Assembly: GCF_014635185.1 (NCBI RefSeq)
Contig: NZ_BMCM01000005.1
Span: 186,001 to 250,000 of the forward strand
Length of the DNA stretch: 64,000 nucleotides
From: Microbacterium murale
GTDB lineage: Bacteria > Actinomycetota > Actinomycetes > Actinomycetales > Microbacteriaceae
Direction: 5' to 3'
This document shows positions 18,863-27,781 of the stretch, in pieces. The translations under genes were made by a program, and so were the position numbers. The notes below the pieces were generated by a model that had not been told where the DNA came from, ran no database searches, and was given only the letters and a program-made list of their open reading frames with translations. Position 1 is the stretch's first letter, and every line of letters starts with the position of its first letter.

Positions 18863-19449
18863 GCCTCGGATCCGTCCGTCAACTCAAGCGTCATGCCGGT
18901 CAAGGTGAACACCGAAGCCTGTGTGCTCCATGCCGTCTGCTGCAGATTGCTGATCGACACTGTGTCTGAGTCCTGGGCGAAGTCGCCCGCCGAGCCCTTG
19001 GCATCGGTGTTCACCGTCGAGGCATCCACACCGATGCGGATGTTGCCGAAGGTGGCGTCGCCCTTGAGACCCGTCATGCCGATCTGCAGATCGGAGGCAG
19101 ACGCGGGATTGCCGCCGCCACCGGCCTTGATCAGCACACCGACCGTACCGAGGGGAGTCTCGGTGATCACCGACTGGCACAGATCCGACAGCGTCGCGCT
19201 CTTGATGTTCGCGATGGCGACGGTGTGCTCGCCGCCTTCGGAATCGGTCGCGACGCCCGCGTACTGGGAGAACCCGGTGCCCTCGAGCTGACTGGCGCCG
19301 ATCTGGAACTGACTGCCAGACACGGCGAACGAGACCGGAACCGCTCCTTGCGCGACGCCGCCGAGCAGCAGCGCAGCGACGACTCCGACAGGAACCGCTG
19401 CGAGAGTGACGCGGCCGGCGTGGGACTTGGTGAGAGATGGGAACTTCAT
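18853..19449 (-). CDS. DUF6230 family exported or membrane-anchored protein
   Basis: A 198-residue protein. A short basic start and one hydrophobic segment (about 15-36) are followed by a small-residue-rich domain with the family start VSFAVSGSQFQIGASQLEGTG. The remainder alternates strands (GMTGLKGDATFGN, GVLIKAGGG). The function is unknown; the family occurs in Streptomyces and relatives next to DUF6114. A strong GGAGGATCG precedes the ATG. It is the first gene of a three-gene operon with a promoter overlapped by a palindromic operator, divergent from a TetR gene. Confidence 0.87.
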   Translation of the reverse strand: MKFPSLTKSHAGRVTLAAVPVGVVAALLLGGVAQGAVPVSFAVSGSQFQIGASQLEGTGFSQYAGVATDSEGGEHTVAIANIKSATLSDLCQSVITETPLGTVGVLIKAGGGGNPASASDLQIGMTGLKGDATFGNIRIGVDASTVNTDAKGSAGDFAQDSDTVSISNLQQTAWSTQASVFTLTGMTLELTDGSEACF

Positions 19450-19494
19450 CGATCCTCCAGATTCGGAGCCGTCACCTTCGACGACATCTGTTCG

Positions 19495-19522
19495 AGCATA
19501 ACCACCATTGACTCAGAGTCAA
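19495..19522 (-). promoter_or_regulatory. Promoter of the DUF6230 operon
   Basis: On the minus strand TTGACT (19522-19517) and TATGCT (19500-19495) are spaced by 16 bases, a good -35/-10 pair. The start site would lie near 19488, giving a leader of about 39 bases that includes the ribosome-binding site. Confidence 0.7.
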
Positions 19523-19523
19523 T
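19507..19523. promoter_or_regulatory. Perfect 17-bp palindrome, likely TetR operator
   Basis: ATTGACTCAGAGTCAAT is an exact palindrome around a central A. It covers the -35 box of the DUF6230 operon and lies 38 bases before the start of the divergent TetR gene. This placement is typical of a TetR operator that represses the divergent operon. Confidence 0.65.
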
Positions 19524-19561
19524 ACCGATCGCGCCGTATCACCGACGGATAGGCTGGCCCC

Positions 19562-20161
19562 ATGCCCGACGATCGCCGCAGCCGACTGACGCCAGACGAA
19601 CGCCGGGCTCAGCTGATCGCCCTCGGCGTGAACTTCCTCGCCGACCATCCGCTCGACGAACTCACGATCGATGAACTTGCACGTCGGGCCGGCGTGTCGC
19701 GTGCGCTGCTCTTCCACTACTTCGACACCCGCCAGGGCATGCATCGCGCCGTCGTGCTGACCGCGCGAGACGCCATGCTGCAGGCCACGGCGCCTCGACC
19801 CGAACTGCCCCCGCGAGAGCGCATCGAGGACACTCTGCTGCGATTCGCCGCTTTCGTGCGCGAGCATCGTGGAACATTCATCTCGCTCGTCCGCGGCATC
19901 GCCAGCGGTGATCAGACGGTGCGAGAGCTCGTCGACGAATCTCGCGAGATCAACGCCGAGCACCTCCATGACGCACTCTCCGAGCTCGGCATCCCCGACA
20001 CGCGAGCGCTCACGATCGCGCTGCGTGCCTGGGTGTCGTTCACGGAAGAGGTGCTCGTCACCCTCGCCACACAGGAGAGCGTGGACGACACCGAACTCGT
20101 CGTGTTCCTCAGCCGCACGCTCGACGCCGTGGTCGAGGCCGCTCGGGCGAGCACGCTCTGA
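19562..20161 (+). CDS. TetR/AcrR family regulator, probable repressor of the DUF6230 operon
   Basis: A 199-residue protein. The N-terminal helix-turn-helix is clear (DELTIDELARRAGVSRALLF then HYFDTRQGM). The C-terminal ligand domain is all-helical and too diverse to predict an effector. TAGGCT lies exactly six bases before the ATG, indicating a leaderless transcript. It is divergent from the DUF6230/DUF6114 operon, with a perfect palindrome between them, so local control of that operon is the most likely role. Autoregulation is possible but its own -10 lies about 27 bases from the palindrome edge. Confidence 0.88.
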   Translation: MPDDRRSRLTPDERRAQLIALGVNFLADHPLDELTIDELARRAGVSRALLFHYFDTRQGMHRAVVLTARDAMLQATAPRPELPPRERIEDTLLRFAAFVREHRGTFISLVRGIASGDQTVRELVDESREINAEHLHDALSELGIPDTRALTIALRAWVSFTEEVLVTLATQESVDDTELVVFLSRTLDAVVEAARASTL

Positions 20162-20195
20162 CCTGACTAAACCGGCCTGTCAGGACGATCCAGAA

Positions 20196-21116
20196 TCAGT
20201 CCCCGCGCAGAATATCCAGTGCGTGCACGAAATCGGCGGGGTACGGCGATTCGAACTGCACCCACTCCCCCGTCGCCGGGTGCGTGAACCCGAGCCGGTG
20301 CGCGTGCAGCCATTGCCGGGTGAGTCCCAGCCGTGCGGAGATCGTCGGGTCCGCCCCATAGAGAGGATCGCCGACGCACGGATGCCGGTGCGCGGCCATG
20401 TGCACGCGGATCTGATGCGTGCGCCCAGTCTCGAGATGAATCTCGAGCAACGAGGCCCCTGGAAACGCCTCGAGCGTCTCGTAGTGCGTGACCGAATCCT
20501 TGCCTGTCGGCGTGACGGCGAACTTCCACGAGTGATTCGGATGCCGCCCGATCGGTGCATCGATCGTCCCTGCGAGCGGGTCGGGATGCCCCTGCACGAC
20601 GGCATGGTAGACCTTCTCGACGGTTCGCTCCTTGAAGGCATGCTTCAGCGCCGTGTAGGCGGACTCGGTCTTCGCGACCACCATCAGGCCGCTCGTGCCG
20701 ACATCCAGACGATGAACTATGCCGGCGCGTTCCGCCGCGCCGCTGGTGGCGATCCGGAATCCGGCACCCGCGAGTGCTCCGAGCACAGTCGGACCGTCCC
20801 ACCCCTGTGACGGGTGAGCAGCGACGCCTGACGGCTTGTCCACCACGACGATGTCGTCATCGTCGTGGATGATCCCCAGATCGGGCACCACGACCGGAAC
20901 AATCTTCGGCTCCTCTTTGGGCTGCCAGTCCACGCTGAGCCACCCGCCGGCATGAAGCCGATCGGATTTCCCCAGCGTCACGCCGTCGAGGCTCACCCCA
21001 CCCGCTTCAGCGACCTCCGCAGCGAAAGTGCGCGAGAACCCGAGCATCTTCGCGAGTGCGGCATCGACGCGAGCGCCCTCGAGGCCGTCTGGCACCGGCA
21101 ACGACCGGGACTGCAT
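20196..21116 (-). CDS. RluA/RluD-type pseudouridine synthase
   Basis: A 306-residue enzyme. An N-terminal S4-like RNA-binding segment ([31 protein letters not shown]) precedes the catalytic domain with the [15 protein letters not shown] motif, whose Asp is the universal catalytic residue. [11 protein letters not shown] is also present. It isomerises uridine in rRNA or tRNA; RluD-like activity on 23S rRNA is likely but the target position cannot be proven here. It follows lspA by two bases, the usual actinobacterial lspA-rluD pairing. Confidence 0.93.
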   Translation of the reverse strand: MQSRSLPVPDGLEGARVDAALAKMLGFSRTFAAEVAEAGGVSLDGVTLGKSDRLHAGGWLSVDWQPKEEPKIVPVVVPDLGIIHDDDDIVVVDKPSGVAAHPSQGWDGPTVLGALAGAGFRIATSGAAERAGIVHRLDVGTSGLMVVAKTESAYTALKHAFKERTVEKVYHAVVQGHPDPLAGTIDAPIGRHPNHSWKFAVTPTGKDSVTHYETLEAFPGASLLEIHLETGRTHQIRVHMAAHRHPCVGDPLYGADPTISARLGLTRQWLHAHRLGFTHPATGEWVQFESPYPADFVHALDILRGD

Positions 21117-21118
21117 CC

Positions 21119-21736
21119 TCAGTTGGCCTGTTCGGGCTCGGCGTCGATCGGTGCGGACGTCTTCGCGGCGTCGGCACCGACGTCTGAATCGGTCGCGTCC
21201 GCGTCAGCATCCGGTGCGACGTCGTCCTTCTCGCGCGTGCCGTCGAAACGCAGACCGAGCACGACGAGCAGCGCGACGGCGATCATGCCGCACACGATGA
21301 AGATGTCGGCGACGTTGAAGATCGCCGGCATCATCCACGGCATCGAGATCATGTCGACGACGTGTCCGACGGCGAAGCCGGGTTCGCGCAGCAGCCGGTC
21401 GGTGAGGTTGCCGAGCACGCCACCGAGGAGCAGACCGAGCACCACTGCCCACAGCCGTGAACGCAGGCCGAACGACTTCCAGATGATGATGCCGGCGACG
21501 ACGGTGAGCGCGATCGTGAAGATCCACGTCACTTCACTGCCGAGCGAGAACGCGGCACCAGAGTTACGGATGTAGTACAGCTGCAGGAACTCGCCGAGAA
21601 CCGGGACCACCTCGTGCAGAGGAAGGTTCTCGATCGTGAGGTGCTTCACAAACTGATCGGCGGCCAGCACCAGGGCCGCGAGAATCGCGACGATGATGCC
21701 GGCCGCCGACCGACTGAGTGGACGACGTCCTGGCAA
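21119..21736 (-). CDS. lspA: Signal peptidase II (lipoprotein signal peptidase)
   Basis: A 205-residue membrane protease. Four helices are visible, with catalytic Asp residues in GNLTDRLL and FNVADIFI; the conserved NSGAAFSL is also present. It removes lipoprotein signal peptides, for instance from CtaC-like substrates. The start is TTG, ten bases past the divIVA stop, with no clear Shine-Dalgarno sequence. The last 45 residues form an Asp/Ala-rich cytoplasmic tail that is much longer than in the classic enzyme and probably disordered. Confidence 0.95.
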   Translation of the reverse strand: MPGRRPLSRSAAGIIVAILAALVLAADQFVKHLTIENLPLHEVVPVLGEFLQLYYIRNSGAAFSLGSEVTWIFTIALTVVAGIIIWKSFGLRSRLWAVVLGLLLGGVLGNLTDRLLREPGFAVGHVVDMISMPWMMPAIFNVADIFIVCGMIAVALLVVLGLRFDGTREKDDVAPDADADATDSDVGADAAKTSAPIDAEPEQAN

Positions 21737-21745
21737 AGGGACGAC

Positions 21746-22372
21746 CTAGAGCCCGATCGCGGAGACCGGGGTCGAGTCCGTCGATGCCGACTTCTCGTCG
21801 AGATCGCGGAGCTGACCCTCGATGTAGCCGCGCAGCTGAGTGCGGTAGTCGCGCTCGAAGTTGCGCAGTTCGGTGATGCGCGCTTCGAGAGTGTTGCGCT
21901 CGCGCTCGAGGCGGGCGGACTCTTCGCGTTCCTTCGCCTGAGCGTCGGCACGGATGCGGTCGACCTCGGTCTGCGCCTCCGAGATCAGCTGGCTCTTCTT
22001 GGCCTCGCCCTCGGCGACGTGCTCGTCGTGCAGGCGCTGGGCCAGCTCGATGATGCCCGCGGTAGCCGTGGTCGAACCCGCGGCGACTGCGGCGGTCTCC
22101 GGCACCTCGATGGCGGGAGCGGGGGTTGCAGCCACGGGGGCGGGAACCTCTTCGACGACAGCGGGAGCCTCTTCAGCTGCCGGAGCAGCCGGGGTCTCGC
22201 CGGACTCGTAGGCCGCGAGCTTCGTCTTCAGCTCTGCATTCTCTTCGAGGGCCTTGCGCCACTCGACGACGATCTCGTCGAGGAAGTCATCGACCTCGTC
22301 CGGGTCGAAGCCGTCCTTGAAACGGACGTGCTGGAACTGCTTGGTGACGACGTCATCCGGGGTCAGTGCCAT
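21746..22372 (-). CDS. divIVA: Polar growth coiled-coil protein DivIVA (Wag31)
   Basis: A 208-residue protein. The N-terminal membrane-binding domain (LTPDDVVTKQFQHVRFKDG then VDDFLDEIVVEW) is typical. It is followed by a Pro/Ala/Val-rich linker and a C-terminal coiled coil rich in Glu, Arg and Lys. In actinobacteria DivIVA marks cell poles and directs tip growth. ATG 22372 has GAGGAG upstream. A 164-base gap with a hairpin separates it from yggT, so it may have its own promoter. It heads divIVA-lspA-rluD. Confidence 0.95.
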   Translation of the reverse strand: MALTPDDVVTKQFQHVRFKDGFDPDEVDDFLDEIVVEWRKALEENAELKTKLAAYESGETPAAPAAEEAPAVVEEVPAPVAATPAPAIEVPETAAVAAGSTTATAGIIELAQRLHDEHVAEGEAKKSQLISEAQTEVDRIRADAQAKEREESARLERERNTLEARITELRNFERDYRTQLRGYIEGQLRDLDEKSASTDSTPVSAIGL

Positions 22373-22503
22373 TTTCTCGGCTCCTCTTTCGATGAGTTCT
22401 GTTGCCAGGGACTGAAGTGTGGCTCGGTATTGATCCGGCGCGTACCCGGGGCGCGCACCTCGAGCAAGCATAGTCCTCGCTCGCAGGTGATGCGATATGA
22501 GGG

Positions 22504-22521
22504 GTGGGCAGCGGTGCCCAC
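22504..22521 (-). terminator. Hairpin after yggT
   Basis: GTGGGCA (22504-22510) pairs with TGCCCAC (22515-22521) across a four-base loop, 16 bases past the yggT stop. There is no T tract. It plausibly separates the ftsZ-sepF-yggT transcript from divIVA. Confidence 0.45.
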
Positions 22522-22536
22522 GGTCGGGTGCACGAC

Positions 22537-22836
22537 TCAGATGAACGCGCGCACGATCGCCATCAGGATCAGGACGGCGAGCATGGTGAACGTGAAGCCG
22601 AAATCCAACGAGAGCGTCCCGATGCGCAGCGGAGGGATGAAGCGCCGGAACAGTCGGATCGGAGGGTCGGTGACCGTGTACACGAGTTCCGCTGCGATCA
22701 GACCGCCGCCCTTGGGGCGCCACTCACGATTGAACAGCGGAATGTAATCGAGGATCAGCCGTGCGAAGAGCACGAAGATGTAGATCAGCAGGACCAGGTG
22801 AATGATCGATGCGACCACCGAGACCAGTGCGGTCAC
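22537..22836 (-). CDS. YggT family membrane protein
   Basis: A 99-residue protein with two hydrophobic regions (about 5-27 and 74-98) joined by a loop that contains the family motif VTDPPIRLFRRFIPPL. The function is unknown, but it is routinely found between sepF and divIVA in actinobacteria and Gram-positives. The start is GTG, three bases after the sepF stop. Confidence 0.92.
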   Translation of the reverse strand: MTALVSVVASIIHLVLLIYIFVLFARLILDYIPLFNREWRPKGGGLIAAELVYTVTDPPIRLFRRFIPPLRIGTLSLDFGFTFTMLAVLILMAIVRAFI

Positions 22837-22839
22837 GGC

Positions 22840-23322
22840 TCAGGACTGATCGAAGCCCGCAGACTCCGGATCTGCGCTCGCGATACCACCATGACCCGAC
22901 ACCGCGATGTTCTCCGGCGACAGCAGGAACACCTTGCTGGTGACGCGCTCGATACGGCCGTACAGGCCGAGGGAGAGGCCACTGGCGAAGTCGATCAGAC
23001 GACGTGCATCGGCATCACTCATCTGCGACAGGTTGATGATGACCGGCACGCCCTCGCGGAAGTTCTCGGCGATCAGCTGCGCGTCCCGGTACTGCTTGGG
23101 GTGCACGGTGAGGATCTCGTTGACCGTGCCGGCTGCAGGCTGACGCACTGCCACCGGACGACGCAGCGGCGTCACCGGTGCTGGTGCGGCTTCTTCATGG
23201 TCGCGGTCGCGATCACGCTCACGATGTGCGCGAGCAGGCGCCGGGGCGAGCTGCTCTTCGTAGGCCTCTTCCTCATCGGCGAGTCCCAGGTACACCATGG
23301 TCTTCTTGAGCGGGTTTCCCAT
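22840..23322 (-). CDS. sepF: Cell division protein SepF
   Basis: A 160-residue protein. The short amphipathic N-terminus ([18 protein letters not shown]) binds membrane. A charged linker with Arg/Asp repeats follows, then the SepF core with [19 protein letters not shown] and [19 protein letters not shown]. SepF tethers FtsZ filaments to the membrane in bacteria that lack FtsA; no ftsA is present in this cluster. ATG 23322 has GGAGGACAC upstream. Confidence 0.95.
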   Translation of the reverse strand: MGNPLKKTMVYLGLADEEEAYEEQLAPAPARAHRERDRDRDHEEAAPAPVTPLRRPVAVRQPAAGTVNEILTVHPKQYRDAQLIAENFREGVPVIINLSQMSDADARRLIDFASGLSLGLYGRIERVTSKVFLLSPENIAVSGHGGIASADPESAGFDQS

Positions 23323-23362
23323 CGTGTCCTCCGTGTTCGACGTGGGCTGATCTGTTTCGAGG

Positions 23363-24076
23363 TTAACCCCGGTCGGGCCGGGGTCCTGTGATTGCGGAGC
23401 CGATCCGCAGGTGTGTCGCACCTGCAGCGATCGCCTCGGCGAAGTCGCCGGTCATGCCGGCGGAGATCCATGTGGCACTCGCGTCGAGCGAGCGGATGCC
23501 GTCTGCGACGCCGTGCAGCCGCGCGAACGCGGACGCGGGTGCCTCATCGAGCGGGGCGACGCCCATGACGCCGCGCAACCGCAGAGACGGCAGGGTGAGG
23601 ATGTGCTCTGCGAGCCGCTGCGCCTCGTCGGGGGCGACACCGCCACGTCCGGGGTCGTCGGTCAGGTTGACCTGCACGAGCACGTCGAGGACGTCCTGTT
23701 GCGCGTCCCCAGCGACTCTGTGCAGTGAATCGGCGAGCTTGATGCGGTCGACCGAGTGCACGGCATCCGCGTTCCGCCGGATGGAGGCGGCCTTGTTCGT
23801 CTGCGCCTGCCCGATGAAGTGCCAGCGCAGGCCGTCGAGCGCCGGCGCATCCTGCGACGAGTCGGTCTCCAGCTCCGCTCTCTTCGCCTCGAGCTCCTGC
23901 TGACGGTTCTCGCCGACGTCACGCACACCGAGCGCATGCAGCTCACGCACGAGGGACGCCGGATGGAACTTCGTCACCACGATTCGGGTGATGTCCGCCG
24001 CATCCCGGCCTGCGGTGCGCGCGGCGTCCGCGATCTGCGAATCGATCGCGGACAGCCGCGCAGCGAGGTCGGACAA
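23363..24076 (-). CDS. PLP homeostasis protein, YggS family
   Basis: A 237-residue alanine-racemase-like barrel. The PLP-binding Lys is in IVVTKFHP, followed by the typical [19 protein letters not shown] and [11 protein letters not shown]; the phosphate-binding end is [10 protein letters not shown]. It binds PLP without known catalysis and balances B6 vitamers. The start is TTG, eight bases after the ftsZ stop, with no good Shine-Dalgarno sequence. Its location between ftsZ and sepF is normal. Confidence 0.93.
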   Translation of the reverse strand: MSDLAARLSAIDSQIADAARTAGRDAADITRIVVTKFHPASLVRELHALGVRDVGENRQQELEAKRAELETDSSQDAPALDGLRWHFIGQAQTNKAASIRRNADAVHSVDRIKLADSLHRVAGDAQQDVLDVLVQVNLTDDPGRGGVAPDEAQRLAEHILTLPSLRLRGVMGVAPLDEAPASAFARLHGVADGIRSLDASATWISAGMTGDFAEAIAAGATHLRIGSAITGPRPDRG

Positions 24077-24083
24077 GAGGGCC

Positions 24084-25238
24084 TTACTTCAGGAACTCGG
24101 GGATGTCGATGTCATCGTCGGCGAACGCCGGCTCCAGGCTCGTCGCCGCGATGCGCGGTGCGGGCTGCTGGGGGGCCTCGTTCTGCTTCTGCTCGGCGAC
24201 AGGGGCTTCCGAGTCATCCGAGAGCGACACCTCGGGCAGTGTCTCCGCCGCGGGGCGCGAGACCACCATCGGGTCGAGTCGCAGCGACGGCTCTCCGCCG
24301 TCGAAGCCGGCGGCGATGACCGTGACGCGCACCTCGTCGCCGAGGGTGTCGTCGATGACCGTACCGAAGATGATGTTCGCCTCGGGGTGCGCAGCCTCCT
24401 TGACGAGGTCGGCGGCGTCGTGGATCTCGAAGATGCCGAGGTTCGACCCGCCCTGGATCGACAGCAGCACACCGTGGGCGCCCTCGATCGACGCTTCGAG
24501 CAGCGGGGATTCGACCGCGAGTTCAGCAGCCTTGATCGCGCGGTCGGCGCCACGCGCCGAGCCGATGCCCATCAGCGCGGAGCCGGCGCCCTGCATGACC
24601 GACTTGACGTCGGCGAAGTCGAGGTTGATGAGACCCGGCGTGGTGATGAGGTCGGTGATGCCCTGCACACCGGCGAGGAGCACCTGATCGGCCGTGGCGA
24701 ACGCCTCGATCATCGAGATGCCACGGTCGCTGATCTCCAGCAGTCGGTCGTTCGGCACGACGATGAGGGTGTCGACCTCTTCCTTCAGCTTGGAGACGCC
24801 GGCCTCTGCCTGGCTCTGACGACGGCGGCCTTCGAACGAGAACGGCTTGGTGACGACACCGATGGTCAGTGCACCGATCGACTTCGCGATGCGCGCGACG
24901 ACCGGAGCACCACCGGTGCCGGTGCCGCCGCCCTCGCCTGCGGTGACGAAGACCATGTCGGCGCCTGTGAGGGCCTGTTCGATCTCCTCTGCGTGATCCT
25001 CGGCGGCACGACGACCGACCTCGGGATCGGCACCGGCGCCCAGACCACGGGTGAGCTCACGGCCCACGTCGAGCTTGACGTCGGCGTCGCTCATGAGCAG
25101 CGCCTGTGCGTCGGTGTTGACAGCGATGAACTCGACCCCGCGCAGGCCGAGATCGATCATGCGGTTCACGGCGTTGACGCCGCCACCGCCGACGCCGACG
25201 ACCTTGATCACGGCGAGGTAGTTCTGGTTCTGGCTCAT
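24084..25238 (-). CDS. ftsZ: Cell division tubulin homologue FtsZ
   Basis: A 384-residue GTPase. The glycine-rich loop [15 protein letters not shown], the early [17 protein letters not shown] and the T7 loop [11 protein letters not shown] are intact. A variable linker leads to the C-terminal peptide DIDIPEFLK, which would bind SepF. ATG 25238 has GGAGG nine bases upstream. A 188-base gap before it may contain its own promoter. Confidence 0.98.
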   Translation of the reverse strand: MSQNQNYLAVIKVVGVGGGGVNAVNRMIDLGLRGVEFIAVNTDAQALLMSDADVKLDVGRELTRGLGAGADPEVGRRAAEDHAEEIEQALTGADMVFVTAGEGGGTGTGGAPVVARIAKSIGALTIGVVTKPFSFEGRRRQSQAEAGVSKLKEEVDTLIVVPNDRLLEISDRGISMIEAFATADQVLLAGVQGITDLITTPGLINLDFADVKSVMQGAGSALMGIGSARGADRAIKAAELAVESPLLEASIEGAHGVLLSIQGGSNLGIFEIHDAADLVKEAAHPEANIIFGTVIDDTLGDEVRVTVIAAGFDGGEPSLRLDPMVVSRPAAETLPEVSLSDDSEAPVAEQKQNEAPQQPAPRIAATSLEPAFADDDIDIPEFLK

Positions 25239-25426
25239 GGCCGGCCTCCGATGTGTTGAGCCTGGAAACGAATGTGAACCTTAAACCTCAACTAGAGGTG
25301 TAAAGTATTTCCCGGTATTGCGTTCTCTTGATCGAAGGTATGCGCCGTAGCGCCGCGCGCGCGCAACGACACGGGCGTGTCGCTGCTTTGGCGTGCAGAA
25401 CAGAGCGCAGGCGCGACGCGCGCGGC
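25239..25426 (-). promoter_or_regulatory. ftsQ-ftsZ intergenic region with AT-rich promoter and inverted repeat
   Basis: This is the most A/T-rich stretch in the cluster, around 25275-25320. ACCTC (25285-25289) and GAGGT (25295-25299) form a short inverted repeat within it. On the minus strand several candidate hexamers exist (TTTACA, TTGAGG, TAAGGT), but I cannot fix one pair. ftsZ promoters in the ftsQ-ftsZ gap are well known in actinobacteria, so a dedicated ftsZ promoter is likely. Confidence 0.5.
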
Positions 25427-26365
25427 TCAACCAGCGACGACGACGTCGGGAGAGGACACATCGATCTCGCGAGCGGCGGGGTTGGCCACCATCGTCGACG
25501 CCAGCACTCTGGCCTTGTACGCCGACTGATCCGCGCTCCCCCACACCACTGTGAGACCGCTTGCGAGGGTCAACGTCACGTCATCGAGCGTGGTGGCCGA
25601 GACATCGGTGACGACGGCGCGCACGTCGGCGGGCAGTGACCTCATGACGAGTCCGACCGACTCGAACGCATCGGATTCGATGCCGCCGTCGACGGCGATC
25701 ACCGGCTGTCCGTCGGGACGGTCCTCCGTCGTCGAGAGCGCCACCCCCGCGGCATCCACGAGAGTGAACCCGGCGCCCGATTCGATCACGCCGATCGGTG
25801 TGCGCTCCACGATCCTCACCACGAGATCATGGGGCGGCCTGGCCTCCAGCGCATACGTCTCGATCAGCGGGAAGGCGATGAGCGCCGCCTTGACATCGCT
25901 CTCGCTGACGAGAGCCAGCGGTGTGCCGAGTTGATCGCCAAGCGCCGCCTCGACGGCTGCGGCGTCCAGCGTCGACGCGCCGGCGACCGTGATCTTCTCG
26001 ACGGCGAACAGCGGACTGTATGCGGCGGCGACGCTGCTCCCGATCAGCAGCACCACGGCCCCCAGGGCGCAGAGCCAGATCAGTCGTCTGCGCCGCGAAC
26101 GCTGGGTGAAGCGGCGGATCTCCGCACGCAGTGCCTTGCGGCGGGCGCGCGCGGCGCGCCAGACATCGCCAGCGGTGAGTGCCTCCGACGACTCGGGCTG
26201 CTCATCCACGGCATCCGCTCGTGCGTCCCCTGAACGGGTGACCGACACGATCGGTCGTCCCGTGTCAGCCGGGTCGACCTCCTCGCGTCCGCGACGGGAG
26301 GAGCGTGCGGTTGCGGGCTTCGTCTCCTGCTCCGGCGGAGTCGGGAGCGGGGGCGGGCGACGCAT
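25427..26365 (-). CDS. ftsQ: Cell division protein FtsQ
   Basis: A 312-residue divisome protein. It has a long basic/acidic cytoplasmic N-terminus (about 94 residues), one transmembrane helix (about 95-115), then the POTRA domain beginning at AVEKITVAGA and the FtsQ beta domain (LIETYALEARPPHDLVVRI, GFTLVDAAGVAL). It scaffolds the FtsL/FtsB complex at the septum. Only three bases separate it from murC. Confidence 0.93.
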   Translation of the reverse strand: MRRPPPLPTPPEQETKPATARSSRRGREEVDPADTGRPIVSVTRSGDARADAVDEQPESSEALTAGDVWRAARARRKALRAEIRRFTQRSRRRRLIWLCALGAVVLLIGSSVAAAYSPLFAVEKITVAGASTLDAAAVEAALGDQLGTPLALVSESDVKAALIAFPLIETYALEARPPHDLVVRIVERTPIGVIESGAGFTLVDAAGVALSTTEDRPDGQPVIAVDGGIESDAFESVGLVMRSLPADVRAVVTDVSATTLDDVTLTLASGLTVVWGSADQSAYKARVLASTMVANPAAREIDVSSPDVVVAG

Positions 26366-26368
26366 CGA

Positions 26369-27769
26369 TCAGGCTCCGGTCGTCCGCCGCAGCGATTCGA
26401 GCACCTGCGGGATGATCAGATACACGTTTCCGCACCCGAGCGTGATGACGTAGTCGCCCTCGCGCGCCACGGTCGCCGTGTAGTCGGCGGCCTGCTGCCA
26501 GTCGATAACGTAGTGCACGTGCTCCTGGTCGCGGAATGCGTCGCTGACGAGCTCCCCGGTGACCCCGGGCACGGGGTCTTCCCGCGCGCCGTAGACATCG
26601 AGCATCACGGTGTGGTCGGCGTAGGTCTCGAGCACCTCTGCGAACTCGCGATACATGTGCTGAGTACGAGAATACGTGTGCGGCTGCTGAATGGCGATGA
26701 TCCGCCCGTCGCCGACGACGCTGCGTGCTGCCTCGAGCGCGGCCTTGACCTCGGTGGGGTGATGCGCGTAGTCGTCGAACACGCTCACACCGCGTTCGAC
26801 GCCGTGCAGCTCGAATCGGCGCACCGTTCCGGCGAAGCCCTCGACGGCGCGCACCGCGTCGGCGAGATCATGACCGAGCGTCAGGAGCACGGCGACGGCT
26901 CCCGCCGCGTTGATCACGTTGTGCTCGCCGGGCACCGCGAGCTGCATGCGCTCGCTGCGTCCGTCGTGTGTGATGGTCGCGGCCACTGGTCCCGCGGTGG
27001 AGATGTCGGTCAGGCGGACGTCGGCATCGGGCGCGACGCCGAAACTGATCACATTCCGATGCGAGAGCCCGGCCCTCACACGGAGCGCGCCCGGATCGTC
27101 ACTGGAGATCACGACCGCTTCGCTCGCACGGTCGGCGAAGCGGACGAATGCGTCGTGGAACGCGTCGTCCGACCCGTAATGGTCGAGGTGGTCGGGGTCG
27201 ACGTTCGTGATCAGGGCGATCGCGGTGTCGTAGAGCAGGAAGGTGCCGTCGGACTCATCGGCCTCGACGACGAAGAGGTCATCAGCGCCAGACGCGCTGG
27301 ATGTGCCCAGCTGCTCGATCACGCCGCCGTTGACGAAGTTCGGATCCGTGCCGAGCGCCTGCAGCGCGGTGACGATCATCCCGGTCGAGGTCGTCTTGCC
27401 GTGCGCGCCGGCGACCGATACCAACCGGCGGCCGCCGATGAGCCAGTGCAGCGCCTGCGAACGATGGATGACGTGCAGACCACGCTCTTTGGCTGTGACG
27501 AACTCGGGGTTCTCCGGCCAGATCGCACCGGTGTGCACGACCGTGTCGGCATCACCGAGGTGCGCAGCGTCGTGGCCGACGTGCACCGTGGCTCCGGCGG
27601 CGGCGAGCGAGCGCAGCGCGTCGCTGTCGGCCCGATCGGATCCGGACACCGTGATGCCGGCATCCAGGAACATCTTCGCGAGTCCGCTCATCCCGGACCC
27701 GCCGATCCCGATGAAGTGGGCGGCGGTGATGTTCTCCGGGATCGGGAGGGAGAGGTCAGGTCTGATCAT
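26369..27769 (-). CDS. murC: UDP-N-acetylmuramate--L-alanine ligase
   Basis: A 466-residue cytosolic ligase that adds L-Ala to UDP-MurNAc. The N-terminal nucleotide-binding loop is [13 protein letters not shown], the ATP loop [11 protein letters not shown], and the central [12 protein letters not shown] and [11 protein letters not shown] are Mur ligase hallmarks. It sits 12 bases downstream of murG. The usual murB and ddl are absent between murC and ftsQ, as often in actinobacteria. Confidence 0.97.
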   Translation of the reverse strand: MIRPDLSLPIPENITAAHFIGIGGSGMSGLAKMFLDAGITVSGSDRADSDALRSLAAAGATVHVGHDAAHLGDADTVVHTGAIWPENPEFVTAKERGLHVIHRSQALHWLIGGRRLVSVAGAHGKTTSTGMIVTALQALGTDPNFVNGGVIEQLGTSSASGADDLFVVEADESDGTFLLYDTAIALITNVDPDHLDHYGSDDAFHDAFVRFADRASEAVVISSDDPGALRVRAGLSHRNVISFGVAPDADVRLTDISTAGPVAATITHDGRSERMQLAVPGEHNVINAAGAVAVLLTLGHDLADAVRAVEGFAGTVRRFELHGVERGVSVFDDYAHHPTEVKAALEAARSVVGDGRIIAIQQPHTYSRTQHMYREFAEVLETYADHTVMLDVYGAREDPVPGVTGELVSDAFRDQEHVHYVIDWQQAADYTATVAREGDYVITLGCGNVYLIIPQVLESLRRTTGA

Positions 27770-27781
27770 GTCCTGTCCATC

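Noticed and set aside
20162-20184. Short CCTGAC/GTCAGG stem after the TetR gene
   Set aside because: Six base pairs with an 11-base loop and no T tract is too weak to call a terminator.
25281-25544. Small minus-strand open frame across the ftsQ-ftsZ gap
   Set aside because: It overlaps the end of ftsQ in another frame, is Arg-rich and covers the promoter region.
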